The notes below the pieces were generated by a model. That model was not told where the DNA came from and did no database searches. It saw only the letters and a program-made list of their open reading frames with translations. Below are positions 7,371 to 16,131 of a stretch of 40,268 bases of DNA, in pieces; the stretch's first letter is position 1, and the number at the start of each line of letters is the position of its first letter. Position numbers and translations under genes: made by a program. The stretch is from Lapidilactobacillus bayanensis (lineage in GTDB: Bacteria; Bacillota; Bacilli; Lactobacillales; Lactobacillaceae), in the NCBI RefSeq assembly GCF_003946695.1, contig NZ_RHOX01000020.1, forward strand, positions 1 to 40,268, given 5' to 3'.

Positions 7371-8933
7371 TTATTCCTTCTCTTTACCATATTTCAACAA
7401 GCCAATTTTATTAATAAAGGCAATCCAAATGAATTCTAAGTAGCCCATAAGTTGTTTAAAATCAGCGTCATTTCGATAGACCAATAAATTACCGCCATTG
7501 ACAACCACAACGCACAAAATCATCTGAATAATTAAGCCGGAAATACCAGACAACGATAACCATTGACTGAGACCAAATAAAAGCGCCGCTTCAACGACGG
7601 TCACAATCGCGCAACGCAGGACCGACTTGAAGTACGGCCAAATTGGACTCTTAAAATAATATTGAAATAAAATTTTAGGTTCGAACCAAAAGGCTGTTAA
7701 TAGTTTTGCCAGTGAAGCGCCTAATAAAATCCCGGCAATTCCCCAGAATTTACCGAACACGAAACCAAATAAGAGATTCAAAGCCGCTGCCGCCAGATAA
7801 GCGTATTTCGTTTCTTTGAAGATGCCAGTCGTATCACGATAAATGGCCGTGACTGACATCAATCCGGTAATGAAAAATTGTAAGGCAACTGCAAAAACGA
7901 TTAAACCAGAAAGCACAAATTTTTCGCCCAGCCATAACCGAATGAATGGTGTTAATAGGATAAAGAAACTAACCGTACTAAAACCAATCAACCATTGATA
8001 GGCAAAAGCCGCCAGTTGGAAAATATTTTGTTTGCCACTCTCACTTTGGGCGGCATTTTTATTGCCAATACTTGCCGACAAAGACTTAAACAGTAAATCC
8101 AACATCGTCGAGATACTCCCAACAATCATGATGTAGTTAGAATAGTAACCAACGTAAATCGTGCCGATCATCACCGAAATGAAAATATCAGTTGTATTGC
8201 TCATGATAATGCTGCCAAACCGATACACAAAAATAGATTTAATGTCTTCTAAAATTCTTCTGCGTTGCTGTTTGGCTAATTTTTCATGATTGTTTTTTAG
8301 AAACGGGTAAATTCGATTGGCCGTATGCGAAACGATCAAATTATCAATAAACTCAACAACAATCTGAACAATGAGATACAGGGCAAAGTTTCGGTATAAA
8401 ACCAGCACACCAATTTGGACAACCGTTCTCAGTATTTGCGTAAAAATCGTAATTTGTGCGACCAAATATTCCTTTTGACTAGCAATCACTAATGACGACT
8501 TGTAAACAAATAGATAACTCATGACCACACCTAGCAGCATTAAAACATAGTAAACGCGAATATAGGGTACGGCGTTATCTAAGTTGACAATCAAGTGAAG
8601 AAAAGGAACTAACGATAAACCGATGCCTAAGACAAAACCGGCAATAATCAGATAAACCTTCTGAAAATAGTTCATTAGTTTTTTTATTTGCGCTTGATCA
8701 TTTTCGCGAATCGGTTTATATAACGAATAATTTAGCGCTGAAGTAATGCCCAGATCAGCTAGCGTTAGCATGGATAGAACATTTGAAAAAAGACCATTAA
8801 CTCCCAAAAATTCGACAGATAGATAGTGAATAAAAACAGTCCGTGCGATAAAACGTAATGCCATCGCCAAAAATTGACTAGAAACATTGACGACGATATT
8901 TCTTGCAGAATTAATGGTCCGCGATTCTTCCAT
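7371..8933 (-). CDS. wzx: Polysaccharide repeat-unit flippase (Wzx-like, MOP superfamily)
   Basis: This 520-residue integral membrane protein has about 12-14 hydrophobic segments across its length and the polysaccharide-transporter N-terminal pattern (NIVVNVSSQFLAMALRF, then LGVNGLFSNVLSML). It should move the lipid-linked repeat unit from the inner to the outer face of the membrane. The ATG at 8931-8933 follows AGGAGGG; the frame upstream to 8975 has no good site. It lies 109 bases after the GT2 gene and 40 bases before the decarboxylase-like gene. It works with the Wzy polymerase encoded in the neighbouring unit. Confidence 0.88.
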   Translation of the reverse strand: MEESRTINSARNIVVNVSSQFLAMALRFIARTVFIHYLSVEFLGVNGLFSNVLSMLTLADLGITSALNYSLYKPIRENDQAQIKKLMNYFQKVYLIIAGFVLGIGLSLVPFLHLIVNLDNAVPYIRVYYVLMLLGVVMSYLFVYKSSLVIASQKEYLVAQITIFTQILRTVVQIGVLVLYRNFALYLIVQIVVEFIDNLIVSHTANRIYPFLKNNHEKLAKQQRRRILEDIKSIFVYRFGSIIMSNTTDIFISVMIGTIYVGYYSNYIMIVGSISTMLDLLFKSLSASIGNKNAAQSESGKQNIFQLAAFAYQWLIGFSTVSFFILLTPFIRLWLGEKFVLSGLIVFAVALQFFITGLMSVTAIYRDTTGIFKETKYAYLAAAALNLLFGFVFGKFWGIAGILLGASLAKLLTAFWFEPKILFQYYFKSPIWPYFKSVLRCAIVTVVEAALLFGLSQWLSLSGISGLIIQMILCVVVVNGGNLLVYRNDADFKQLMGYLEFIWIAFINKIGLLKYGKEKE

Positions 8934-9042
8934 AATGTCCCTCCTTTTTAAAGCTATTGGTGACAAGCGTAACAAAGCTGTGTGCGATCATTAATGACCA
9001 AGTATTGACCAGCATGATAGTTGCAATCATCAGTTGCGCTGC

Positions 9043-9852
9043 CTAACTTTGTAACCGGCGGCGGCGGAAGAAATGATAAATTGAGGCTGGCAAGAGTCCC
9101 ACCAACAACGGACGTAGCGCATATAGATGATAATATAGTGGGTACTTTTGTTCCTTAATGATTAGTCGTTTCAAATTAGTTTCATTTAAGCGATTCCGAA
9201 AGTTACGTCGTTGATAAGCGCTTTGATCGTCAGCATAAACGTAAATGGTTTGCTGTAGATTATGTCCTTTAAAGCCAGCACGATAGAATTTATACCACAG
9301 ATGATAATCTTCTACGCGAAGCAATTGTGGTGCCACACTGTAGTTGCCGATTTCTGCTAACGCCTGCTTGCGCATCATTGCTGCCGGATGACAAAATGGT
9401 GCCCCGAAGAAAATATTCTTCATGGTGGGATATTCGATTTCAAAAGCGCTTGCCCAAATACCATTCTCATCAAACCGAGCCATACCACCACTAACAACAG
9501 CATAGTCAGGGTGCTGATCTAAAAAATCAACCTCTAGCTGCAATCGCTCTGGCAAAGACACGTCATCAGCGTCTTGAAGTGCGATATATTTACCGGTTGC
9601 GTGAGTCAAGCAGTGATTTAATGTTGCATTGGAACCTAAATTTTTTTCGTTTTTTAGCACAATAATCTTAGCGGGTAGCTTCTGTTGTAATTGGCGTGCG
9701 ATCGTATAGCTGTCATCTTGAGAGCCGTCATCGCACATAATCAATTCCCAATCTGTAAAGGTTTGGCTAATAAGTGATTCGACACTGCGCGCTAGTGTTG
9801 GGGCACAATTATAAACACCCATGATAATTGAGACTTTCGGATTTTTGGTCAT
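9043..9852 (-). CDS. Glycosyltransferase family 2
   Basis: This 269-residue GT-A fold enzyme has the family-2 opening VSIIMGVYNCAPTL, the nucleotide-binding CDDGSQDDS, and QDADD as the metal-binding DxD. It probably adds one sugar of the repeat unit at the inner membrane face. The start ATG is two bases after the stop of the GT4 gene, with GAGGG inside that gene's end, indicating translational coupling. The C-terminal end is basic (FFRRRRLQS), consistent with membrane association. Donor sugar unknown. Confidence 0.9.
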   Translation of the reverse strand: MTKNPKVSIIMGVYNCAPTLARSVESLISQTFTDWELIMCDDGSQDDSYTIARQLQQKLPAKIIVLKNEKNLGSNATLNHCLTHATGKYIALQDADDVSLPERLQLEVDFLDQHPDYAVVSGGMARFDENGIWASAFEIEYPTMKNIFFGAPFCHPAAMMRKQALAEIGNYSVAPQLLRVEDYHLWYKFYRAGFKGHNLQQTIYVYADDQSAYQRRNFRNRLNETNLKRLIIKEQKYPLYYHLYALRPLLVGLLPASIYHFFRRRRLQS

Positions 9853-9854
9853 GA

Positions 9855-10946
9855 TTAGACCCTCATTTCTGCATAAATTTTTTGCATTGCCTGAACAGAA
9901 GCATTGATTGAATATTTATTAGTGAAGCTTGGTCGATATTTTTCGGACGCGGTCAAAATTTCATCAATTGCGGCAGCCATTTCGTGCATGTTTTCAACTA
10001 GAAAACCTTGATTACGTTCTGTCAGTAAATCAACATGTCCGCGAATTTTCGTCAGCACAACCGGAACCCCATAGGCGAATGCTTCCAACACATTAACCGG
10101 CAATCCCTCGCGTTGTGATGAAGAAACAACCACATCAGCTAATTCTAGAAACGGCCGCACATCATTAACTTGGCCCGTTAAAAAAACATGTCGTTCTAAA
10201 TTCAGCGTCGCAATTTTACGTTGATAATCATCTCTTTTGGGGCCGCTTCCTAGCAGAAACAAGCGGTAATTCGTCTTACCCGCAGTAACCAAACGATCCA
10301 TTACGTCAATCAGTAAGGTTTGATTCTTGTTTTGCGATAATTCAGCCGCAAAAACTAATATTTTATCTTCAGGACGCAACTGATACTTGTTGCGAATTTC
10401 AGCAACCTTTTGCGGCTGAGCAACCACTTCAATATCAGTTCCAATCCCCGGAATTAAATGAACAGCATTTTTTCGTTTAAGTTTAAAACCTTGCGCGCGT
10501 TGATAATCTTCTTGGTTGATTGTGACCAGCTTGTCAGTATACCTGGCTAATATTTTTTCAATCTGATAATAGGTCAACCAATTAAACTTGGAAGCACCCT
10601 CATAGAAGTGAAACCCATGCGCAGTGTACATCACCGCACCATTCTCATGGCGAGCTGCTAAACGTGTCAAGGCCGAAGCGTTAGGGGTATGGGTGTGAAT
10701 GAGATCATAGTGCCGCGCTTTAAATAATTTTTTCAGTTGAAAATACGCGCGAACATTATCTGTTGTCAATGGATTCCATTGGAAACTAATTTCATGGTGG
10801 GGTAATGCCGTCAAGCGCTGATCCAAGGGCTGATTGGTGGCACACGCTAATTCAACCTCGTGGCCTTGCGCCAGCAGCGCTTCAATATGCGGGATTAAGA
10901 AAGCATTGATCGTGTTCGAAATCGTTGTGACCTGTAAAATCTTCAT
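9855..10946 (-). CDS. Glycosyltransferase family 4
   Basis: This 363-residue GT-B enzyme has an N-terminal acceptor domain with the THTPNAS loop (about 85-91). Its C-terminal donor domain carries the retaining-type pattern SSSQREGLPVNVLEAFAYG, where the two Glu of the E-x7-E motif sit at the donor site. It resembles EpsD/EpsF and CapM-like enzymes. A GGGGG-rich ribosome site precedes the ATG by about seven bases. It lies 16 bases after the aminotransferase gene. Donor and linkage cannot be assigned. Confidence 0.9.
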   Translation of the reverse strand: MKILQVTTISNTINAFLIPHIEALLAQGHEVELACATNQPLDQRLTALPHHEISFQWNPLTTDNVRAYFQLKKLFKARHYDLIHTHTPNASALTRLAARHENGAVMYTAHGFHFYEGASKFNWLTYYQIEKILARYTDKLVTINQEDYQRAQGFKLKRKNAVHLIPGIGTDIEVVAQPQKVAEIRNKYQLRPEDKILVFAAELSQNKNQTLLIDVMDRLVTAGKTNYRLFLLGSGPKRDDYQRKIATLNLERHVFLTGQVNDVRPFLELADVVVSSSQREGLPVNVLEAFAYGVPVVLTKIRGHVDLLTERNQGFLVENMHEMAAAIDEILTASEKYRPSFTNKYSINASVQAMQKIYAEMRV

Positions 10947-10962
10947 CAGTCAATCCCCCTCT

Positions 10963-12123
10963 TTACACAGCATGATCTGAACGTTCACTGTTAATTAAGT
11001 CATTATGTTTGGCCCGTTGAATTGCCTTACGCAAACTTGCAGCAACTCGTTTGATATCAGCATTCGTCATTTTAGTATCTGACGGTAAGCAGAGACCGGT
11101 TGTAAACAACTGATCGCTGTACTGATTCCCGTAAAACTGTCGTTGCGCAAATACTGGTTGTTGATGCATTGGTTTCCAAATCGGTCGGCTTTCAATATTT
11201 TCAGCCGCCAAATCGGCAATTAATTGTCGCGTATCCAGCCCTACAACTGTTAAGCAAGTCAACCAAAAATTATTAAAACTGTTTTTCGGTTCGGGCATCC
11301 AGTGAATCTCTTCAAGGTCACTGAGTAATTGTTGGTATTTATAAAAGATGCGGCGTTTTTGAGTAATGCGCTCGTTTAAAACTTTAAGCTGGCCACGACC
11401 GATTCCTGCGCAAATATTGCTTAATCTATAGTTATAACCCACTTCACGGTGTTCATAATGCAAGACTGGTTCGCGGGCCTGAGTTGCCAAGTACTTCACT
11501 CGCTCAGCGTACTCGGAATTATCCGTCACTAACATGCCACCACCAGATGTGGTAATAATTTTATTGCCGTTAAAGGAATAAATCCCAATGTCACCAATCG
11601 TACCTGTTTGGCGTCCGTGATAGGTACTCCCTAACGATTCGGCAGCGTCTTCAATTACGGGCACTTGATATTGCCGACACAATGCCATAATCTCGTTCAT
11701 TTTAGCCGGTATGCCGTATAAATGAACGACGATGACCGCCTTAACGTTTTTTTCAGTGCATAGTGCCTTGGCCAAAGCGACTGGGTCCATATTCCAAGTA
11801 TCTGGCTCACTGTCAATAAACACCGGCGTTGCACCTTCATAACAGATGGGATTAGCACTCGCAGCAAAGGTGAGACTTGAACATAGAACAATATCACCTT
11901 GACCAATCTTCAACGCCTTCAATGCTAAATGAATGGCCGCTGTCCCCGAAGAAACGGCGACTGCATATTTCTGGTCAACTCTGTCAGCAAATTCCTTTTC
12001 AAACTGATCAACATTTTCTCCTAATGGTGCAATCCAGTTCTTCGCAAATGCATCTTGGACATAATGTTGTTCCCAGCCAGCTTCACTCATATGCGGTGAA
12101 GCTAACAGAATTTTTTTGGTCAC
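10963..12123 (-). CDS. epsN: DegT/DnrJ/EryC1 sugar aminotransferase (EpsN/PglE-like)
   Basis: This 386-residue PLP enzyme should turn the 4-keto sugar made by the epsC-like dehydratase into a 4-amino sugar. SSGTAAIHLAL (about 58-68) binds the phosphate, D159 in EDAAE faces the PLP ring, and K188 in GNKIITTSGGG is the Schiff-base lysine. The start is GTG (12121-12123) with AGGAG upstream. It is the first gene of the seven-gene operon. The pairing with a CapD/EpsC-type dehydratase is that seen for EpsC/EpsN and PglF/PglE. The next enzyme in those routes, an acetyltransferase (EpsM/PglD), is absent from the window. Confidence 0.9.
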   Translation of the reverse strand: MTKKILLASPHMSEAGWEQHYVQDAFAKNWIAPLGENVDQFEKEFADRVDQKYAVAVSSGTAAIHLALKALKIGQGDIVLCSSLTFAASANPICYEGATPVFIDSEPDTWNMDPVALAKALCTEKNVKAVIVVHLYGIPAKMNEIMALCRQYQVPVIEDAAESLGSTYHGRQTGTIGDIGIYSFNGNKIITTSGGGMLVTDNSEYAERVKYLATQAREPVLHYEHREVGYNYRLSNICAGIGRGQLKVLNERITQKRRIFYKYQQLLSDLEEIHWMPEPKNSFNNFWLTCLTVVGLDTRQLIADLAAENIESRPIWKPMHQQPVFAQRQFYGNQYSDQLFTTGLCLPSDTKMTNADIKRVAASLRKAIQRAKHNDLINSERSDHAV

Positions 12124-12251
12124 GTGCTCTCACTCCTCTAACTTGTTTAATTGAGCTAGTCATTCTTAAAAACAAATTGCATCAGTTTTACTTTTCTGAG
12201 AAATCATCACAATACACGCTGTTTAAAAAGGCTTATTAAAAACTTGTGTTT

Positions 12252-12260
12252 ATTATAACA
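12252..12260 (-). promoter_or_regulatory. Candidate extended -10 promoter of the EPS operon
   Basis: On the minus strand, TGTTATAAT gives a perfect TATAAT with the extended TGn element. No good -35 box lies 16-18 bases upstream. The leader to the GTG start of the aminotransferase would be about 125 bases. Confidence 0.5.
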
Positions 12261-12580
12261 ATAAGATTATTCTAACACCAGCTTTTTATATCTCTGATTA
12301 TTGGCTGTTAATTATAAAAGTTGTCATACCAACGCTTAATTTAAATATTTATTTTTAAATTTAATTGAATTCATTTGTTTTTACTAATAAATAACTACTG
12401 TTTTATTGTGATTTTTTAATAATAGCTGTTATTTTTTGATATCAAGTAATGAAAATGGTCCAAGTTGTCAGACTTACTTTTGAAGCGATCTTAATCAAAA
12501 AATAATCGGCCGCAAACGTTGCTTTAAAATAATGTGCCGAAAAGTAATGCGACGCTAAATTCAAAACGATTTTTGATCAT

Positions 12581-12630
12581 AAAAAATGCCGATCACCCCA
12601 GATTAGATCTTTAATCTAATCTGGGGGATC
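12581..12630 (-). terminator. Terminator of the wzy-wzd unit
   Basis: CCCCAGATTAGAT (12596-12608) pairs perfectly with ATCTAATCTGGGG (12614-12626), extended by GATC/GATC with one bulged base. On the minus strand it is followed by GGCA and then a run of six T. Confidence 0.75.
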
Positions 12631-12667
12631 GACATCTTAAGTGGTTTTATTAATCTGGTCAGTAAAT

Positions 12668-13297
12668 TTATTTAGTGCTGGATTGACTGGTGTCACGTTC
12701 AACTGGTGCACGCATTAATGCAATTAACACGCCAATTAGCAATCCGACCAACATTCCGGCGAGTACCGTGATCCATCTTTTCGGCGAAGAAGTTGAAGGT
12801 GCAGGACTAGCCTTCGATAAAACTTCCGTCTTGACACCAGGAATCATTGCAGAAGCACGCTCCTGAAAGACAGCAGTTAACTTGTTAGCAGTGACCGCCG
12901 CGCGTCTTGCACTCGTATCAGTCACAGTGATTGAGAAAATCTGTGAATTAGCAGTGCTTTGCGTACTAATTGAGCGGGTTAACGTTGCTAAGGACCCATC
13001 ATAAGACTGTGTACTTTTAATTTCTTTCAACACTGGCCGAACAATACTTGGATCGGTCACCATATCTTTATAAGTTGTAATGAGATCAACAAATTGCGTT
13101 GTTGTTGCTTGCTTAGAACTGTTTTTCTCCGTCTGAATAACCATCAGCCGACTTGTGGAAGAATAAGTTGGCTGCAACACACGATGGACCGCGAACACGC
13201 CAAGTAACCCACCAATCACGGTTAAACAAATAATGAGCCAGATATTCTTCCGAAAAGCGGACATCATGTCATCTACATTCATACTTCTATTTTTCAT
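12668..13297 (-). CDS. wzd: Polysaccharide chain-length regulator, Wzz/YveK/CapA family
   Basis: This 209-residue membrane protein has the two-helix Wzz layout: a short N-terminal cytoplasmic part, a first helix around 20-40, an extracellular domain, and a second helix around 165-185 preceded by a Pro/Ser-rich SPAPSTSSPKR. In Gram-positive capsule systems this subunit controls chain length and activates a partner tyrosine kinase. The ATG at 13295-13297 follows AAGGAG; the frame to 13363 has no such site. The gene lies 114 bases after the wzy-like gene and ends at a strong terminator. No kinase (Wze/CpsD) or phosphatase gene adjoins it. Confidence 0.85.
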   Translation of the reverse strand: MKNRSMNVDDMMSAFRKNIWLIICLTVIGGLLGVFAVHRVLQPTYSSTSRLMVIQTEKNSSKQATTTQFVDLITTYKDMVTDPSIVRPVLKEIKSTQSYDGSLATLTRSISTQSTANSQIFSITVTDTSARRAAVTANKLTAVFQERASAMIPGVKTEVLSKASPAPSTSSPKRWITVLAGMLVGLLIGVLIALMRAPVERDTSQSSTK

Positions 13298-13411
13298 GGG
13301 CAGAGTCTCCTTCATCAGTAAACATTGCTTAATGTCACCAGACAACATTCGAATTATCTTCAAAAAATACAGTAACCACTAAAATGAATCAACCTAACAC
13401 AGATAGTTAAT

Positions 13412-14665
13412 CTAATTCAAACATTTGCTGGAGCTATCCTCTCGTTGGGAGAATAGCATGCCGAACACAAACCAGACAAGTGCAGAATTATTGAGCGATA
13501 AGGCAACAAAATAAATCAGAATCACAACGATGACTAGCAATAACGTCCTAGCAAATAACTTTTGTAGTCGTAAACTCTGGAACATTTGCACGGCTAGCCA
13601 CACAAAGAAGATCACGGTTAATCCAATTCCCCATTGAGCCATAAGTTGGAGAAAAGTGTTATGAGATAGTACAGGAACATCGAATAAAGATTGCGAGGCA
13701 ACCAAATAATCAGTCATTCCTAAACCAAGTCCATGAACTGCTTGAATAATTCTGATGCCGGTTTCCCAAGCACCGGTTCGACTTGAACCACTAGAGTTAA
13801 AGGCGTCCGGTTCAAAAAGTTCCATTAGGCGTTGGATAATTGGCGACTGATCAAGTAGGCCATTGCCCCAATCTTGTACGGCTGGAAACCAGAGTTGTTT
13901 CGTGATATAAAGCAAAATCCCCAAACAAATTACTGGTAAAAGAAATAAGCAGAATCGATATAAAGTACTCAAATGATTGACCGCCCACTTGATGAAAATA
14001 ATGGCAACTAGTGCAGCGGCAACAATCATCGCCGTTTTCGACCCAGACAGTAACATCGAAATGATTAGAAGTACGTTTAAAACGAAGGGATGCCTAAATT
14101 TAATTTCTGCTGCAATAACAATACAAACAGAGACGGCTTGAATTAACGAGAAATAGTTAGGATCATTCATCAAGCCAAAGAAACGCTCAGAATCAGGCAT
14201 ATACATAAATGACAAGAAGCCGCTCGCACCAGTCAAAGCACCGACAATTCCGATTACTGCAATAATCACGTTGAAGTAAACAAAGACTTTAAAAATCGTT
14301 TTAATCGCTGAGGATGGCAGCTGTTGGGCGATGAAGAAATAAATAATGGTGATTAAATACTTCACGACGACATCTGTGTCAACGTGCCCGCCAGGAACCA
14401 AAATAGGAATAAGCATTGTGCTGACCACCAACGAATAAACGCCAATGAAACCTAGGAAAAGATCCATCCCATCAAACTTAATCTTTCGACCATAACTTAA
14501 AAAGATAACCAACAACAAAATAGGTAAAAAAACGGTGGTCAACGATAAATTAAGACCAAATATAACCCGAGATGTTGCTAACCCGATTCCCCATAGTACC
14601 AGTAACAATTGAACTGGCGGTGCTGGTTGATCGGTCAACAACAAGTTAGTTTTCCTAATTCTCAC
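13412..14665 (-). CDS. wzy: Polysaccharide polymerase, O-antigen ligase/Wzy family
   Basis: This 417-residue protein is almost wholly hydrophobic with about ten to eleven membrane segments. It has one larger outer loop between about 255 and 325 (RLMELFEPDAFNSSGSSRTG, then GLGLGMTDY), typical of Wzy/O-antigen ligase proteins. It should join repeat units at the outer membrane face. The start is GTG (14663-14665) with AGGAGGG eight bases upstream. Family assignment rests on topology and the loop pattern, since Wzy proteins share little sequence. Confidence 0.8.
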   Translation of the reverse strand: MRIRKTNLLLTDQPAPPVQLLLVLWGIGLATSRVIFGLNLSLTTVFLPILLLVIFLSYGRKIKFDGMDLFLGFIGVYSLVVSTMLIPILVPGGHVDTDVVVKYLITIIYFFIAQQLPSSAIKTIFKVFVYFNVIIAVIGIVGALTGASGFLSFMYMPDSERFFGLMNDPNYFSLIQAVSVCIVIAAEIKFRHPFVLNVLLIISMLLSGSKTAMIVAAALVAIIFIKWAVNHLSTLYRFCLFLLPVICLGILLYITKQLWFPAVQDWGNGLLDQSPIIQRLMELFEPDAFNSSGSSRTGAWETGIRIIQAVHGLGLGMTDYLVASQSLFDVPVLSHNTFLQLMAQWGIGLTVIFFVWLAVQMFQSLRLQKLFARTLLLVIVVILIYFVALSLNNSALVWFVFGMLFSQREDSSSKCLN

Positions 14666-15105
14666 ACTACTATCCCTCCTCGTCGTTACTTTTCAAAATA
14701 ATGGCTATTGTTGAGATTTCGTCACTAGAACTGGGGCAAGACTGCCACTTCTATCGTCAATCTAGCTGATCTTTTAATATTTACCAACCCTTTATTGAAT
14801 CTTTTCAAAACATAACCAATCCAAAAGTTTTCTTGAGCTAATCTTAATCGTTTATTATATATATCTAATCGCATTCCCCCAGCTATCTCAACAAATATGC
14901 TTTTTACACACTTGTTATTTTGCCGTCACCAAGGGCGGAAAAACGCCACGAATCAAGTAATTAGTTAATGCACCGCAGCCGCAAAAAAAGCTCATCGTAA
15001 TTTTCTTAGACTTTGACTGCATAAACACAGCACAGACAGGAAATTACGATGAGCTTGATTAAACTGATTCAATTAAATTACATTAAGTTGCGACTAAGCC
15101 AACTT
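14666..15105. other. Intergenic region between mecA and wzy
   Basis: These 440 bp contain the mecA terminator (14983-15056) and the upstream region of wzy. A TATAAT on the minus strand (14854-14859) is a possible -10 for wzy, but no matching -35 is clear. Nothing else is recognised. Confidence 0.5.
14983..15056 (-). terminator. Terminator of mecA with a long loop
   Basis: AAGCTCATCGTAATTT (14988-15003) pairs perfectly over 16 bp with AAATTACGATGAGCTT (15041-15056). On the minus strand a run of seven T follows. The loop is 37 bases, much longer than usual for a terminator. It begins about 50 bases past the mecA stop. Confidence 0.75.
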
Positions 15106-15795
15106 TTAAGCAAGAAAGTAATGACGTGTTAACTCTAAAGCTGTCTGATCCATCACTTTTTCACCATACTCGCTAAGCACTTCAGGTGTCACATTAGTTT
15201 TTTCACCGTATTCATTGGCAATTGTAATTGCATCATCCGGTGTCATTTCGCGCATTTCGTCAGTAAACAATACTAATTCAACATAATACGCATTTTGATA
15301 ACGATAAAGATTAGAAACACCAGCCTCTAGTCGCAAAGCATCGGCTAATTGAATCATCGCCTCAAAATCAACTAGTTTTAAAACAACATCACGATAATCG
15401 ACATCTTCATCTTGCAAATAACGACTTAAATCATCGCCGTCTTCATCAGCATCTGACGTTTGCAAAAGCTTCTGCAAATCATTCAATTGATGTTGATTCT
15501 TCGAAACGCGATTAGTTAATGCTTTGGTTAAAGCAGTCTTATCTTCTTTTTCATCATCATCTAATTTGCTAATTAATAACTCTAAGCCGTCTTTGTTAGG
15601 CATCACCTGAAAAGTTACGGCATCGTTATTCGCAAAGATGTGATCAGCATCGACTTCTTCTAAAATACTGTAAAAGAATTTCTCAATTTGTTGATGGTTA
15701 CCGAGCAAATCCAGCATGGTAACACCGCGCTCTTCTAAATCATCGGCACCTAATACAACGCGAATCGTATTATCATCGACTCGTTCCATTTCCAT
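15106..15795 (-). CDS. mecA: ClpC adaptor protein MecA
   Basis: This 229-residue protein matches MecA throughout. An N-terminal substrate-binding region (MEMERVDDNTIRVVLGADDL, then ERGVTMLDLL) is joined by an acidic linker to the C-terminal ClpC-binding domain. The protein recruits targets, including ComK-type and Spx-type regulators in relatives, to the ClpCP protease. I chose the ATG at 15793-15795 because GAGGTG precedes it by six bases; the frame opens three codons earlier at a GTG that overlaps this ribosome site. The leader carries a promoter-like pair and an inverted repeat (15838-15860). Confidence 0.95.
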   Translation of the reverse strand: MEMERVDDNTIRVVLGADDLEERGVTMLDLLGNHQQIEKFFYSILEEVDADHIFANNDAVTFQVMPNKDGLELLISKLDDDEKEDKTALTKALTNRVSKNQHQLNDLQKLLQTSDADEDGDDLSRYLQDEDVDYRDVVLKLVDFEAMIQLADALRLEAGVSNLYRYQNAYYVELVLFTDEMREMTPDDAITIANEYGEKTNVTPEVLSEYGEKVMDQTALELTRHYFLA

Positions 15796-15837
15796 TCGGT
15801 CCACCTCATTTCTTCAGACCATTTAGCTGAATTCATC

Positions 15838-15860
15838 AAGTAACAGAAGTCGTGTTACTT
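15838..15860. promoter_or_regulatory. Inverted repeat in the mecA leader
   Basis: AAGTAACA (15838-15845) and TGTTACTT (15853-15860) form a perfect 8-bp dyad with a seven-base spacer, just downstream of the candidate mecA -10. It could be an operator or a leader hairpin. Confidence 0.5.
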
Positions 15861-15871
15861 CTCATTTGAGT

Positions 15872-15900
15872 ATACTACATCAACCTTGCGAAAAATACAA
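15872..15900 (-). promoter_or_regulatory. Candidate mecA promoter
   Basis: On the minus strand, TTGTAT (15895-15900) and TAGTAT (15872-15877) are spaced by 17 bases. A TATACT three bases further on is an alternative -10. Confidence 0.5.
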
Positions 15901-16131
15901 AGAATTGCGCATGGTAGCATTAGGAAACACTCGTTTATTTTGATATTGTGACACATTAGTTGTTTTTGTCAGCACAAGTTAGCTTATGCGTAAATGAAGC
16001 AAGTTTCTTGGTCGGTTCCTGGATCTTTCTGATGTTATAATCCGATGCAATAATATAGCTGCAAATCTTAATATGGCTTTAAAATAAGGTTGATCAGCAC
16101 CGTTAACACACAATTTTGTTGAGGTGTTGTC

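Larger units (their letters stand above)
12124..12667. other. Intergenic region before the EPS operon
   Basis: This AT-rich stretch of 544 bp holds the probable promoter of the operon (12252-12260) and, at its other end, the terminator of the wzd unit (12581-12630). Between 12300 and 12580 nothing else is recognisable, and no coding frame is credible. Confidence 0.6.
15796..16131. other. Intergenic region upstream of mecA
   Basis: These 336 bp hold the mecA promoter and leader dyad in the first 110 bp. From 15905 to 16131, downstream of the MFS gene, I see no clear terminator and no gene. Confidence 0.5.

Noticed and set aside
11877-12239. A 120-codon plus-strand frame over the start of the aminotransferase gene
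   Set aside because: It is antisense to a well-supported gene and has no ribosome site or recognisable domain.
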